This document shows positions 16,976 through 25,337 of a DNA stretch of 64,000 bases, piece by piece. The stretch is from Tardiphaga alba. GTDB lineage: Bacteria > Pseudomonadota > Alphaproteobacteria > Rhizobiales > Xanthobacteraceae. Location: NCBI RefSeq assembly GCF_018279705.1, contig NZ_CP036498.1, positions 5,783,001 to 5,847,000 of the forward strand. Reading direction: 5' to 3'. The notes under the pieces are model-generated. The model was not told the DNA's origin, did not search any database, and saw nothing but the letters and a program-made list of their open reading frames with translations. The position numbers and the translations under genes are program-made. How positions within the stretch are numbered: position 1 is the first letter of the stretch; the number at the start of each line of letters is the position of its first letter.

Positions 16976-18160
16976 TTACGCCCCCGGCAAATCGAGAATG
17001 CGCTTGGCGACAATCCCCAGCATCACTTCGCTGGTGCCGCCCTCGATGGAATTGGCTTTCGTCCGCAGCCACGCGCGCGGCTTGGCGCCTTCATGCGAAC
17101 GCGGGCTTTCCCATTCCAGCGCGTCGATGCCGCCGGCCGACATCAGGATTTCATGGCGGCGCTTGTTCAGCTCGGTGCCGTAATATTTCATCGCCGATGA
17201 AAACGCCGGATGGCCTTGTCCGGCTTTGGCGAGATCGACGGCGCGCTCGGCCGCACAGGACAGCGCAGCTTCATCCACCTCGAACGTCGCGATCTGCCCG
17301 CGCAACATGGCGTCGTCCAGCTGCCCCTCAGCATCCACGCCAATGGAATCGGCGGCGACCTGACCGAGCGGGCGGCCCGCGCCACGCTCACCCATGCCCG
17401 AGATCATGGCGCGCTCATGCTGCAGCAGATATTTCGCAACGTCCCAGCCGCGATTGACCGTGCCGACCACACGTATTTTCGGCACGCGCACATTGTCGAA
17501 AAAGGTTTCGCAGAACGGTGATTTACCGGAGATCAACAGGATCGGCTTGGTCGACACGCCGGGCGATGTCATGTCGAACAGAATGAAGCTGATGCCGTCA
17601 TGCTTCTTAGCCGTACCGTCCGTCCGCACCAGGCAGAAGATCCAGTCGGCGTAGTTGGCATAGGAGGTCCAGATCTTCTGACCATTGATGATGTAGTCGT
17701 CGCCATCGCTCTCGGCGCGCGTCTGCAGCGACGCGAGGTCGGAGCCGGCATTGGGCTCGGAATAGCCCTGGCACCAGCGGATCAGGCCTGCGGCGATCTT
17801 CGGCAGATGTTCCTGCTTCTGCTCCTCGTTGCCATATTTCAGCAGCGCCGGCCCGAGCATCCAGATGCCGAAGCTCGACAACGGCGGTCGCGCACCGATG
17901 GCCGACATTTCCTCGCGCAGGACCTTGGCTTCTGCGCCATCGAGACCGCCGCCGCCATATTGCTTCGGCCAGTCCGGCACGGTCCAGCCCTTGTCGCGCA
18001 TGCGCTCGAACCAGAGGCGCTGCGGCTCGGATGAAAATTTCGTGTTGCGACCGCCCCAGAACACATCCTCGTCGGCAGTGACCGGCTTACGCATCTCCGG
18101 CGGACAATTGCTGTCCAGCCATGCGCGGGTATCGCGGCGGAATTGGTCGAGATCCGACAT
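16976..18160 (-). CDS. Acyl-CoA dehydrogenase (larger partner)
   Basis: A 394-aa acyl-CoA dehydrogenase with all three domains. The N-terminal part reads MSDLDQFRRDTRAWLDSNCPP. The FAD-binding middle contains WCQGYSEPNAGSDLASLQTRAE and YIINGQKIWTSYANYADWIFCLVRT. The C-terminal part ends IEGGTSEVMLGIVAKRILDLPGA, where the Glu of GTSE is in the region of the family's conserved end motif. AGGAAAC precedes the chosen ATG at good spacing. Transcribed first, it is followed by the smaller acyl-CoA dehydrogenase gene after a palindromic repeat. It is divergent from a carboxymuconolactone-decarboxylase-family gene. The acyl-CoA substrate is unknown. Confidence 0.92.
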   Translation of the reverse strand: MSDLDQFRRDTRAWLDSNCPPEMRKPVTADEDVFWGGRNTKFSSEPQRLWFERMRDKGWTVPDWPKQYGGGGLDGAEAKVLREEMSAIGARPPLSSFGIWMLGPALLKYGNEEQKQEHLPKIAAGLIRWCQGYSEPNAGSDLASLQTRAESDGDDYIINGQKIWTSYANYADWIFCLVRTDGTAKKHDGISFILFDMTSPGVSTKPILLISGKSPFCETFFDNVRVPKIRVVGTVNRGWDVAKYLLQHERAMISGMGERGAGRPLGQVAADSIGVDAEGQLDDAMLRGQIATFEVDEAALSCAAERAVDLAKAGQGHPAFSSAMKYYGTELNKRRHEILMSAGGIDALEWESPRSHEGAKPRAWLRTKANSIEGGTSEVMLGIVAKRILDLPGA

Positions 18161-18302
18161 CGGGTGTTTCCTGTTGTTCGTGTGCAAGCGTGAGGCGCCC
18201 GCATTGTTGTTGGCGCGGAGCTTACCCGGCAGGTCGCGGAATTCAATGGCTTGTCGCGGAGTGCGATGACTCGTTAGTTTTGCCCGACAACGAATAAACG
18301 AG

Positions 18303-18866
18303 ATGAGGAACGCGATGCGCCTGAAGCTTCTTTCGCCTGGCGAAATGACCGCCGACCAGAAGGCGATCTATGACGAATCCATTGCCAGCAAGCGCGGCAA
18401 GCCGCCGGAGCCGATGATGGCTTGGCTCGCCAGCCCGGAAATGGCGCGGCATGCCGCGCGGCTCGGCGCCTTCCTGCGCTACGATACCTCACTCTCGGAT
18501 GCGCATGCCGAACTCGCGATCCTCGTCACCGCAAGGCACTGGACGGCGCATTTCGAATGGTATGCGCACAAGCGGTTCGCGCTGAATGCCGGCCTCGATC
18601 CCGCCATCATCGAGGACATCAAGAACCGCCGCACGCCGATCTTCGGTGAAACGCGCGAGCGGGTGATCTACGATGTCGCAAAATCCCTGCACGAAGCGCA
18701 AGAGCTGTCGAAACCGCTTTATGATGAAGCCAATGAGGTGCTGGGCGCCAAAGCACTGGCCGAGATTATCGGCCTGTGCGGCTATTACACCATGGTGTCG
18801 ATGACGCTGAACACTTACGAATTCGGCCTGCCGGATGGGCAGGTATCGGAGCTTTCGGTGTCGTAG
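18303..18866 (+). CDS. Carboxymuconolactone decarboxylase / AhpD-family protein
   Basis: A 187-aa all-helical protein of the CMD/AhpD superfamily. The core (about 55-130) has HAELAILVTARHWTAHFEWYAHKRFALNAGLDPAIIEDIKNRRTP, matching the family. The CxxC motif of AhpD-type peroxidase reductases is absent, so a thiol-redox role is unlikely; a decarboxylase-like or unknown role remains. The start at 18303 reads MRNAMRLKLL, and the ATG five codons in (18315) is an alternative. The stop codon TAG is supplied by the first bases of the palindromic repeat that follows. It is divergent from the acyl-CoA dehydrogenase pair, which suggests a shared promoter region. Confidence 0.87.
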   Translation: MRNAMRLKLLSPGEMTADQKAIYDESIASKRGKPPEPMMAWLASPEMARHAARLGAFLRYDTSLSDAHAELAILVTARHWTAHFEWYAHKRFALNAGLDPAIIEDIKNRRTPIFGETRERVIYDVAKSLHEAQELSKPLYDEANEVLGAKALAEIIGLCGYYTMVSMTLNTYEFGLPDGQVSELSVS

Positions 18867-18944
18867 GATGGGTAGAGCGCAGCGAAACCCATCACACCAA
18901 TCCTAGAAACGATGGGTTTCGCGAAGGTGCTCTACCCATCCTAC
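18863..18944. repeat. Palindromic repeat, class D (GTAGGATGGGTAGAGC)
   Basis: Sixteen-base arms GTAGGATGGGTAGAGC and GCTCTACCCATCCTAC enclose an inner pair, CGAAACCCATC and GATGGGTTTCG. The left arm's TAG is the stop codon of the preceding gene. Confidence 0.88.
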
Positions 18945-18996
18945 ATTCTTGCGCCTAAATCATCCTGATCGCATTATACACCTCAGGAGCCTCACC

Positions 18997-19494
18997 ATGT
19001 CCGATCCCAACCCACCGATCCCCGCCGGCACGCGGATCGGGCATGTGCATTTGAAAGTCGCCGATCTCGAACGCGCGCTCGGCTTCTATCGCGATGTGCT
19101 CGGCTTTCAGGTGAAGCAGCGCTATGGCGATCAGGCGGTGTTCATCGCTGCCGACGACTATCATCACCATATCGGGCTCAACACCTGGGAGAGCAAAGGC
19201 GGCCAGCCGCCCGCGCCCGGCACCACCGGGCTCTTTCACACCGCCATTCTTTATCCCACCCGCGCGGCGCTCGCCGATGCGCTGCATCGCGTTCTCGCCG
19301 CAGGCATCCCACTCGATGGCGCCAGCGATCATGGCGTGAGCGAAGCGCTCTATCTGCGCGACCCCGACCAGAATGGCGTCGAACTCTATTGGGACCGTGC
19401 GGAGGCGGATTGGCCACGCGACGCCAAAGGCGAGATCGCGATGTTCACCAAACGGCTGGACGTCGAGGATTTGTTGAAGGCGAGAGATGAGTAA
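18997..19494 (+). CDS. VOC-family glyoxalase/dioxygenase-like protein
   Basis: A 165-aa protein of the vicinal-oxygen-chelate superfamily. One paired beta-alpha-beta-beta-beta module begins IGHVHLKVADLERALGFYRDVLGFQVKQRYGDQAVFIAADDYHHHIGLNTWESKGG. The second half has GLFHTAILYPTRAALADALHRVL and SDHGVSEALYLRDPDQNGVELYWDR. The metal ligand positions are present (His in GHVHL, His in LFHTA, Glu in VELYWD), so a metal-dependent enzyme is likely. The reaction is not known. CAGGAGC lies just upstream of the start at 18997; the 16 upstream codons lack support. Confidence 0.9.
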   Translation: MSDPNPPIPAGTRIGHVHLKVADLERALGFYRDVLGFQVKQRYGDQAVFIAADDYHHHIGLNTWESKGGQPPAPGTTGLFHTAILYPTRAALADALHRVLAAGIPLDGASDHGVSEALYLRDPDQNGVELYWDRAEADWPRDAKGEIAMFTKRLDVEDLLKARDE

Positions 19495-19505
19495 AACGCC
19501 GTTCC

Positions 19506-19594
19506 GTAGCCCGGATGGAGCGCAGCGCAATCCGGGGACCGGCGACATGAGGAAGCTCTGATTCCCGGATTACGCTTCGCTCCATCCGGGCTAC
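19506..19594. repeat. Palindromic repeat, class E (GTAGCCCGGATGGAGCG)
   Basis: GTAGCCCGGATGGAGCG and its inverse CGCTCCATCCGGGCTAC enclose a second pair, CAATCCGGG and CCCGGATT. A close relative lies at 35667-35755. The right arm carries the TAG stop codon (minus strand) of the MFS gene. Confidence 0.88.
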
Positions 19595-20817
19595 ACACTG
19601 CGGCTTCGCACCATGATCATGACCGCCGCAATCACCTGCAACGCCATGCAGGTATAGAACGGGACACTGTAGCTGCCCGAAATATCCCTGAGCCAGCCGA
19701 CGATGCCCGGCCCGAAAGCGTAAGTCACCTGCGTGACCGCCGTGATGAGGCTGACCAGGACGCCGAACGATCGTGGATCGAATTCGCGTTGCACGATCAG
19801 CGCCGGCAGCGTGATCAGATTGCCCACCGAAAACCCGAACAGCGCGCAGGCAAAGAAGATGAGCGCGTCATTGTGGAAGTTGATTACGATAGCGAGCGCG
19901 ATGCCCTGGCTGAGAAACGAGAATGCCGACGCGAGGCGCTGGTTGAGGCGATCGATCACCGTCGAAAACAGCACGCGACCGACCACCGCCATCAGGGTCA
20001 TCAATGACATCGCCGCCGCCGCACGTTCGCGACCGATCACCGGATCGAGAAACGAGATCAGGTGAACGACGAAGCCGACCTGCGCGAACAGTCCCAACGC
20101 GAACGCAATGGTCAAAGTGAGAAAGGCGAGATCACGCATCGCCTGCGCCCGAATGCGTGTCGATGGCGGCGCATTCGCTGCGGCGCTGCCGGGCGCGACC
20201 GATGCCGCCCGATGCGGGGGATGACCGACAAAGAGCAAGATCACCGGCGCCAGCAGCAACAGCATCGCGATCGCGGCGGCAATCGTCGCGCCGCAAAAGC
20301 CGAACGCGTTGCTCGCCGTCACCAATAGCGGCACGCCGACAATCCCGCCGAAACTCGCGCCATTGAGCGCGAGGCTGATCGCCATGCCGCGCTTCTTGTC
20401 GAACCACAGGCCGAGCGTATTGGTGATGGCGCCGAGACTGGTGCCGGCCCAGCCGAAGGCGAGCAGCACATTCACCGCATAGAGCTGCCAGGGCGACGTG
20501 ATCTGTCCGAGCAGGACCGTCGCAACAGCGAGAATACCGACACCGGCCAGCAGGCAGTTGCGCGGGCCGAGCGCACGCATCGCCTCGCTGACAAAGGCAA
20601 CCAGCAGCGCGCCGACGAGATAGAAGAACGTGGTGGCGGTGGCGATGGTTGAGGCCGGCCAGCCATGAACGCGCTGCAGTTCCGCGAGATAGACACTCTG
20701 GCCGTAGAAACCGAGCGCCCAGCCGAATGTCGCGAGCAGGAAACAAACACCGACGATGCGCCAGCCCTCGTAGCGGATCGAGGTTTCGTCATTCGCTGCA
20801 TTCGGCGTCGCGTCCAT
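19591..20817 (-). CDS. Major facilitator superfamily transporter
   Basis: A 408-aa permease with about twelve membrane helices. The first helix region is WRIVGVCFLLATFGWALGFYGQSVYLAEL. The MFS loop 2-3 is replaced by VSEAMRALGPRN, and loop 4-5/8-9 sequences LWFDKKRGMAISLALNGASFGG and IDRLNQRLASAFSF match the oxalate/formate antiporter-like (OFA) and monocarboxylate types. The start is set at 20817 (MDATPNAAND); the 45 codons upstream are basic and non-hydrophobic. The stop codon lies inside a palindromic repeat. The substrate is unknown; it is convergent with the VOC gene and divergent from the RegA-like regulator. Confidence 0.88.
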   Translation of the reverse strand: MDATPNAANDETSIRYEGWRIVGVCFLLATFGWALGFYGQSVYLAELQRVHGWPASTIATATTFFYLVGALLVAFVSEAMRALGPRNCLLAGVGILAVATVLLGQITSPWQLYAVNVLLAFGWAGTSLGAITNTLGLWFDKKRGMAISLALNGASFGGIVGVPLLVTASNAFGFCGATIAAAIAMLLLLAPVILLFVGHPPHRAASVAPGSAAANAPPSTRIRAQAMRDLAFLTLTIAFALGLFAQVGFVVHLISFLDPVIGRERAAAAMSLMTLMAVVGRVLFSTVIDRLNQRLASAFSFLSQGIALAIVINFHNDALIFFACALFGFSVGNLITLPALIVQREFDPRSFGVLVSLITAVTQVTYAFGPGIVGWLRDISGSYSVPFYTCMALQVIAAVMIMVRSRSV

Positions 20818-21035
20818 TCCGGATCTTCTTTCGCTGATATTCTTCGTCTCATGCTGCTCTGCGACAACACGCCGCGCAGATGTAGCATTGTTCCAGCGAT
20901 TAACCACCCGTTTTACCGGGGAAAAGCCTGCACTCTTTAACTTCGTGAGCAAGCCATTGCCGGGATCACAACCTTGGCAGATGAACTTCGTGACGCCATA
21001 TGCTAGGGGTTATTGCAGATGGAGGATTTCAGACC

Positions 21036-21590
21036 GTGAATGCACTTGCCGAAGTGACCGAACAGACCGACCGCTCGCTCCTGATCGTTGAGGACGACAA
21101 GCCGTTTCTGGAACGGCTCTCACGGGCAATGGAAACGCGTGGCTTCACGGTGACGTCCTGCGATACCGTCTCTGATGGTCTCGCCCAGATCGGCAAGTCG
21201 GCGCCGGCTTTTGCGGTGGTCGATCTTCGCCTCGGCGACGGCAATGGCCTCGACGTCGTGTCGGCACTCAAGCAGCAGCGCCCCGACGCGCGCGCCATCG
21301 TGCTCACCGGCTATGGCAACATCGCCACCGCCGTGACCGCCGTGAAGATGGGCGCCGTCGATTATCTCTCGAAGCCTGCCGATGCGGACGACGTCGTCGC
21401 CGCGCTGCTGGCGATCGACAATGAGAAGTCGGAGCTCCCGAACAATCCGATGTCGGCCGACCGCGTGCGCTGGGAGCATATCCAGCGCATCTATGAGATG
21501 TGCAATCGCAACGTCTCGGAAACCGCGCGCCGCCTCAACATGCATCGCCGCACGTTACAGCGCATCCTCGCCAAGCGCGCGCCGAGGTAA
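21036..21590 (+). CDS. regR: RegA/ActR/PrrA-family response regulator
   Basis: A 184-aa regulator of the redox-responsive RegA/ActR/RegR family. The receiver domain (1-125) has LLIVEDDKPFLERLSRAME, phosphoacceptor Asp63 in AVVDLRLGDGNGL, VLTGYGNIATAVTAVKMGAVDYLSKP, and then a short linker. The Fis-type helix-turn-helix (about 145-184) has HIQRIYEMCNRNVSETARRLNMHRRTLQRILAKRAPR, which is nearly invariant in the family. GTG at 21036 has GGAGGAT upstream at good spacing; an in-frame ATG at 21000 lacks one. The partner kinase (RegS/ActS/PrrB), usually next to it, is absent: the upstream gene is a divergent MFS permease. The symbol follows the Bradyrhizobium name and rests on similarity only. Confidence 0.88.
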   Translation: MNALAEVTEQTDRSLLIVEDDKPFLERLSRAMETRGFTVTSCDTVSDGLAQIGKSAPAFAVVDLRLGDGNGLDVVSALKQQRPDARAIVLTGYGNIATAVTAVKMGAVDYLSKPADADDVVAALLAIDNEKSELPNNPMSADRVRWEHIQRIYEMCNRNVSETARRLNMHRRTLQRILAKRAPR

Positions 21591-21598
21591 TTTATTTT

Positions 21599-21708
21599 CG
21601 TCATTGCGAGCCCTGACGAATTGCGCAGCAATTCGTTTGGGCGAAGCAATCCAGTTCTTTCTTCGTGAGGCTCTGGATTGCTTCGTCGTTACGCTCCTCG
21701 CAATGACG
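21599..21708. repeat. Palindromic repeat, class F (CGTCATTGCGAG)
   Basis: CGTCATTGCGAG at the left and CTCGCAATGACG at the right enclose GAAGCAATCCAG and CTGGATTGCTTC plus ACGAATTGCGCAGCAATTCGT. It separates convergent genes (regulator and mmcB). Confidence 0.88.
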
Positions 21709-21716
21709 GAGAAGTA

Positions 21717-22211
21717 TCAGAACTCGTTCGGCAGGGCTGCATGACCTTGAGGGTCGTGCAGCCTGTTCAGTCTGTGGGCTGCCGTCATGGCGAAGCGCAG
21801 CATCATCGCCTTGCGCGTGGCCGCCGGCAATCTGTGCTCGGGCGCCTCGCATTGCACATGCGCCCCATAGGCATCGGCCACGATCAGGCCTGTCTCGCCC
21901 GGAAAAATCTCGCAGGGCAGATCCTGCGTGAAGGCGAAGAAGAGCCGGTCGCAATGGGCGCGGTAGTCCGGCCATTTCTGGTCGGCACGCAAATCCTCCA
22001 CCGATGACTTGATCTCGACGATCCAGATCTCGCCTTTCTCATTCATCGCCACCAGATCCGCCCGCCGCCCCGACGGCAGCGGCAGTTCGGCCACGCATGA
22101 GAACCCGAGCGAACGGAGCAGGCGGATGGTGCCACGCGCAATCGCCAGCGCCGTCTCGGACTGACGGCGATCAAAAATCAGCGTGGGGGCGTGAACGGCA
22201 TGCGATTCCAT
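21717..22211 (-). CDS. mmcB: MmcB-family DNA repair protein
   Basis: A 164-aa protein of the MmcB family (restriction-endonuclease-like fold, named for mitomycin C sensitivity in Caulobacter). The sequence RRADLVAMNEKGEIWIVEIKSSVEDLRADQKWPDYRAHCDRLFFAF contains the nuclease-fold motif D...E-x-K (ADLVAM...VEIKSS), and the front part SETALAIARGTIRLLRSLGFSCVAELPLPSGRRADL is typical. In alphaproteobacteria it belongs to the SOS / DNA-damage response with ImuABC. An ATG 20 codons upstream is not used in this reading because its extension is unlike the family. It is divergent from the vWA gene. Confidence 0.88.
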   Translation of the reverse strand: MESHAVHAPTLIFDRRQSETALAIARGTIRLLRSLGFSCVAELPLPSGRRADLVAMNEKGEIWIVEIKSSVEDLRADQKWPDYRAHCDRLFFAFTQDLPCEIFPGETGLIVADAYGAHVQCEAPEHRLPAATRKAMMLRFAMTAAHRLNRLHDPQGHAALPNEF

Positions 22212-22357
22212 AGCGACAAACTTAGCCGATTTCGGCGGGAGCGCCCATCGCGGCCCGCAGGTGTCGACCACTGCCGTCGCGCGCGGCGGCGCAGCGTCCC
22301 GAGCACCTTCGCAGTCCCCAAATCAGCGCGATGAAACGAGATAATCGGAGATTTTCC

Positions 22358-23482
22358 ATGAGTTTAGCCCGCATCGGCCGCGTTTTCCTGATCGCCGCCG
22401 CCGTCACTCTGTCCCACGCCGCGCTGGCGTCCTCGGCCTATGCCAGGCCCACCGTGGAGGTCGCTTTCGTGCTCGACACCACCGGTTCCATGGCCGGGCT
22501 GATCGAAGGCGCTAAGCGCAAGATCTGGTCGATCGCGACCTCGATCCTCGACCAGAATCCCGATGCCGACATCCGCATGGGCCTCGTCGCCTATCGCGAT
22601 ATCGGCGACGACTACGTGACCAAGACCTACGATCTCACCACCGACATCCAGGATCTCTACGCCAACCTGCTGCAGGTCCGCGCGAAAGGTGGCGGCGACT
22701 GGCCGGAAAGCGTCAATGAGGCGCTCGATGTCGCCGTCAACAAGCTGAAATGGACGACCAACAACGACACGCGCCGCATCGTCTTCCTGGTCGGCGACGC
22801 GCCGCCGCACATGGATTATGCGCAGGACACCAAATACGAAACGACGCTGAAGGTCGCCAAGCAGAAAGACATCATCGTCAATGCCGTGCTCGCCGGTGCG
22901 GCGCGCGACACCGAGCGCGCGTGGCGCGACATCGCCCAGCGCGGCGACGGCCGCTTCATCGCGATCCCGCAAGACGGCGGACAGGTGGTCATCATCGAGA
23001 CGCCCTACGACGAGGAGATCATCATCCTGCAGAACGAGATCAACAAGACGGTGATTCCGTATGGCCCGCGCGCGCTGCAGAAGCACACGGAAAACAAGAC
23101 GCGGCAACTGTCCGAAGTCGCGGCCGCCGCACCGGCATCCGCATCGGACATGGCGAGCTACATCAACAAGCGCGCAAAGCTGTCGTCGGAAGCGGTGACG
23201 GGTGGCGGCGACCTCGTCAGCGATGTGGCGTCGGGCGGAAAGAAGCTCGACAGCGTCAAGGATGACGAACTCCCGGACTCTCTGCGCAAGCTGTCGATGA
23301 AGGACCGCAGCGACGAACTCAACAAGCAGCTGGCAACGCGCAAGAGCCTGAACGAGAAACTCACCGCCCTCGTCGCCAAGCGCGACGTCTATGTGGCCGC
23401 CCAACGCGACAAGGCCCCGGCGAAGGCATCGTCCTTCGATCGCGAGGTCGAGGCGACGTTGAAGGTGCAGTTGAAGAAGTAG
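22358..23482 (+). CDS. Exported von Willebrand factor A domain protein
   Basis: A 374-aa exported protein. Signal peptide: RVFLIAAAVTLSHAALASSAYA. The vWA domain (about 34-215) starts VEVAFVLDTTGSMAGLIEGAKRKIWSIA, with the metal-ion-dependent adhesion site in the form DTTGS, and continues IRMGLVAYRDIGDDYVTKTYDLTTD and DTRRIVFLVGDAPPHMDY. The C-terminal half is Lys/Glu/Asp-rich and mostly helical (about 240-374), perhaps a coiled coil. The start at 22358 has CGGAGA at proper spacing, nine codons inside the longest reading frame. No ATPase (MoxR) or partner gene is adjacent. Role unknown; such proteins usually mediate metal-dependent protein contacts. Confidence 0.87.
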   Translation: MSLARIGRVFLIAAAVTLSHAALASSAYARPTVEVAFVLDTTGSMAGLIEGAKRKIWSIATSILDQNPDADIRMGLVAYRDIGDDYVTKTYDLTTDIQDLYANLLQVRAKGGGDWPESVNEALDVAVNKLKWTTNNDTRRIVFLVGDAPPHMDYAQDTKYETTLKVAKQKDIIVNAVLAGAARDTERAWRDIAQRGDGRFIAIPQDGGQVVIIETPYDEEIIILQNEINKTVIPYGPRALQKHTENKTRQLSEVAAAAPASASDMASYINKRAKLSSEAVTGGGDLVSDVASGGKKLDSVKDDELPDSLRKLSMKDRSDELNKQLATRKSLNEKLTALVAKRDVYVAAQRDKAPAKASSFDREVEATLKVQLKK

Positions 23483-23500
23483 TTCGACGTCGGAGCAAAG

Positions 23501-23622
23501 CCCCCTCACCCGGATCGCAATTGCGATCCGACCTCTCCCCGGTGGGGAGAGGTACAGACAGAGCTCCGTTCACCTCTCCGCACCGGGGAGAGGTCGCGCG
23601 CTCTTGCGCGCGGGTGAGGGGT
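23501..23622. repeat. Composite palindromic repeat, class B
   Basis: CCCCTCACCC at the left and GGGTGAGGGG at the right enclose ACCTCTCCCC/GGGGAGAGGT twice and the small palindrome GGATCGCAATTGCGATCC. It has the same building blocks as 14164-14200 and 15476-15702. It lies between the vWA gene and the metallo-hydrolase gene. Confidence 0.85.
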
Positions 23623-23687
23623 GCTGCCCGCTCGAATTTGCTTGCGCCTCCCCTTCCCTCTCCCGCAAAAATCGGCATTGTGGCGCG

Positions 23688-24353
23688 ATGACAGAGAACG
23701 CACCTCAGGCCCAGGCGGGCGGCACCATCATTCCCGTCACGCTGTTTCAGCAGAACTGCATGTTGCTGTGGGACGAAACCACGCGACAGGCCGTGGTGAT
23801 CGATCCCGGCGGCGACGTTCCGCTGATCCAGGAGGCGATCGCCAAGGCCAATGTGAAGGTCGAGGCGATCTGGCTCACCCACGGCCATATCGACCATGTC
23901 GGCGGCGCTGCCGAATTGCGCGATGCGCTGAAGGTCGAGATCATCGGCCCGCACAAGGCGGATCAATTCCTGCTCGATCATGTGGAGGATAGCGGTGCCA
24001 AATACGGCATGACCGGCACGCGCAATTTCCTGCCCGACCGCTGGCTCGAGGAAGGCGACACCGTCAGCGTCGGCGGCCTCAGCTTCGATATCCTGCACTG
24101 CCCCGGCCACTCACCCGGCAGCGTCGTCTATTACAGCCGCGCGATGAAATTCGCGCATGTGGGCGACGTTCTGTTCGCGGGCTCGATCGGCCGCACCGAC
24201 TTCCCCGGCGGCAGCCACGAGACCCTGATCAATTCGATCATGACCAAGCTCATTCCGCTGGGTGACGATGTCGGCTTCATTTGCGGCCACGGTCCGGGCT
24301 CCAGCATCGGGCAGGAGCGGATGACGAACCCGTTCCTCACGGGCGCGGCATAG
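23688..24353 (+). CDS. Metallo-beta-lactamase-fold hydrolase (glyoxalase II-like)
   Basis: A 221-aa cytosolic hydrolase. The metal-binding motif THGHIDH gives His65, His67, Asp69 and His70; further ligands are in LHCPGHSPGSV (His), GDVLFAGSIGRTDFPG (Asp) and ICGHGPGSS (His). The arrangement matches hydroxyacylglutathione-hydrolase-like / YcbL-type proteins. It probably hydrolyses a thioester such as S-lactoylglutathione, though the true substrate cannot be told. The start is placed at 23688 (MTENAPQAQAGG), since the longer frame runs back into the palindromic repeat. It is convergent with a small gene two bases away. Confidence 0.88.
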   Translation: MTENAPQAQAGGTIIPVTLFQQNCMLLWDETTRQAVVIDPGGDVPLIQEAIAKANVKVEAIWLTHGHIDHVGGAAELRDALKVEIIGPHKADQFLLDHVEDSGAKYGMTGTRNFLPDRWLEEGDTVSVGGLSFDILHCPGHSPGSVVYYSRAMKFAHVGDVLFAGSIGRTDFPGGSHETLINSIMTKLIPLGDDVGFICGHGPGSSIGQERMTNPFLTGAA

Positions 24354-24355
24354 CC

Positions 24356-24604
24356 TCAGCTCGCGCGATCGAGATCGATCCATTCCTCGATCTGCGAGGC
24401 CGCGACGGTGCGCTTGGGCTGATAGGGATTCAGCGTGCCTGCGGTCGCAGTCCAGCCCTTGGCGAGGATCTCGCGGGCGAACACTTTCGCATCGATTTCA
24501 GATTTGAAGGTCTTCGTGGTTCGCGCAGGTCCGGTCGCGCGGGTGTCGGACCTGATCGCCCGATCAGGACCAAAGGCAACATACCAAGTATCAGGTTTCG
24601 TCAT
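24356..24604 (-). CDS. Small conserved-type hypothetical protein
   Basis: An 82-aa cytosolic protein, MTKPDTWYVAFGPDRAIRSD... ending VAASQIEEWIDLDRAS. It has no signal peptide or membrane helix. The pattern WYVAFGPD....ARTTKTFKSEIDAKVFAREILAKGWTATAGTLNPYQPKR looks like a small single-domain protein, and its tail IEEWID is acidic. I do not recognise a family name. GAAGGA lies directly before two adjacent ATG codons (24607 and 24604); either could be used. It ends two bases from the convergent hydrolase gene. Confidence 0.7.
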   Translation of the reverse strand: MTKPDTWYVAFGPDRAIRSDTRATGPARTTKTFKSEIDAKVFAREILAKGWTATAGTLNPYQPKRTVAASQIEEWIDLDRAS

Positions 24605-24786
24605 CATTCCTTCGTAACGCCAAATATGACGAAAAGTTGCATAAGTTGTGGCAGCTCGCGCAAATGTCGCGACTGTCACATCCTTTCAACAGCGCAGACC
24701 GCTCTCAACAAGGCAGGCCGCCCGGGGAGGGGCGACCTGCAGTTTGGGAGATACGTGGCTCCGATCAGAAGAGTCCGATCGACGAC

Positions 24787-25206
24787 TTAGTCGATCACTT
24801 CGACGATGCGATGCGTTCCCGGCTCAACCAGAACGGTACGGCCATTCACCACTGTGTAGCGATAGTCGCGCGCGGCACGATATTCGGCCGGCACCTCGTA
24901 ATAGGTCACGCCGCTATCGGGCAGCACTGCACCGACGCGCACTTCGCGCTCATAGGTGTAGGACGGACGACGCTGTTCAACGACATAGCTACGGAAGCGC
25001 GGGCGGTCATCGACGCCAAGCACGCCGGCCACGCCGCCGACAACGCCACCGATGGTGCCGCCAACAATGGCGCCCACCGGGCCGGCAGCCCGTTCACCTT
25101 CGCGCGCACCGCGCTCGATGCCACCGGGAACGCCCTGGGCCTGAGCGATGGCAGGCATCGCCATCACGGCAACGACGGCAGCAGTTCCAAGAAGACGGCG
25201 GATCAT
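24787..25206 (-). CDS. Exported DUF1236-family protein with glycine zipper
   Basis: A 139-aa exported protein typical of Bradyrhizobium relatives. A signal peptide (MIRRLLGTAAVVAVMAMPAIAQAQ) is followed by a glycine-rich segment GPVGAIVGGTIGGVVGGVAGVLG (about 40-62), which could insert in a membrane as a glycine zipper. The DUF1236 part follows: YTYEREVRVGAVLPDSGVTYYEVPAEYRAARDYRYTVVNGRTVLVEPGTHRIVEVID. The start has GGAGA upstream. Its function is not known; the domain is common in envelope proteins of rhizobia. The gap to the next gene downstream (183 bases) holds nothing I can recognise. Confidence 0.88.
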   Translation of the reverse strand: MIRRLLGTAAVVAVMAMPAIAQAQGVPGGIERGAREGERAAGPVGAIVGGTIGGVVGGVAGVLGVDDRPRFRSYVVEQRRPSYTYEREVRVGAVLPDSGVTYYEVPAEYRAARDYRYTVVNGRTVLVEPGTHRIVEVID

Positions 25207-25337
25207 GATGATCTCCAATTTTCGGTTGCACATATTGCGGCGATACAAGTGCGCCGCCGGGCAATGGTTCCGGGCATGGAAACGCAGATCGGCGCGTTGC
25301 AGCGACGAAATTTTTGCGGGGAACAGGAACCCCGTCG

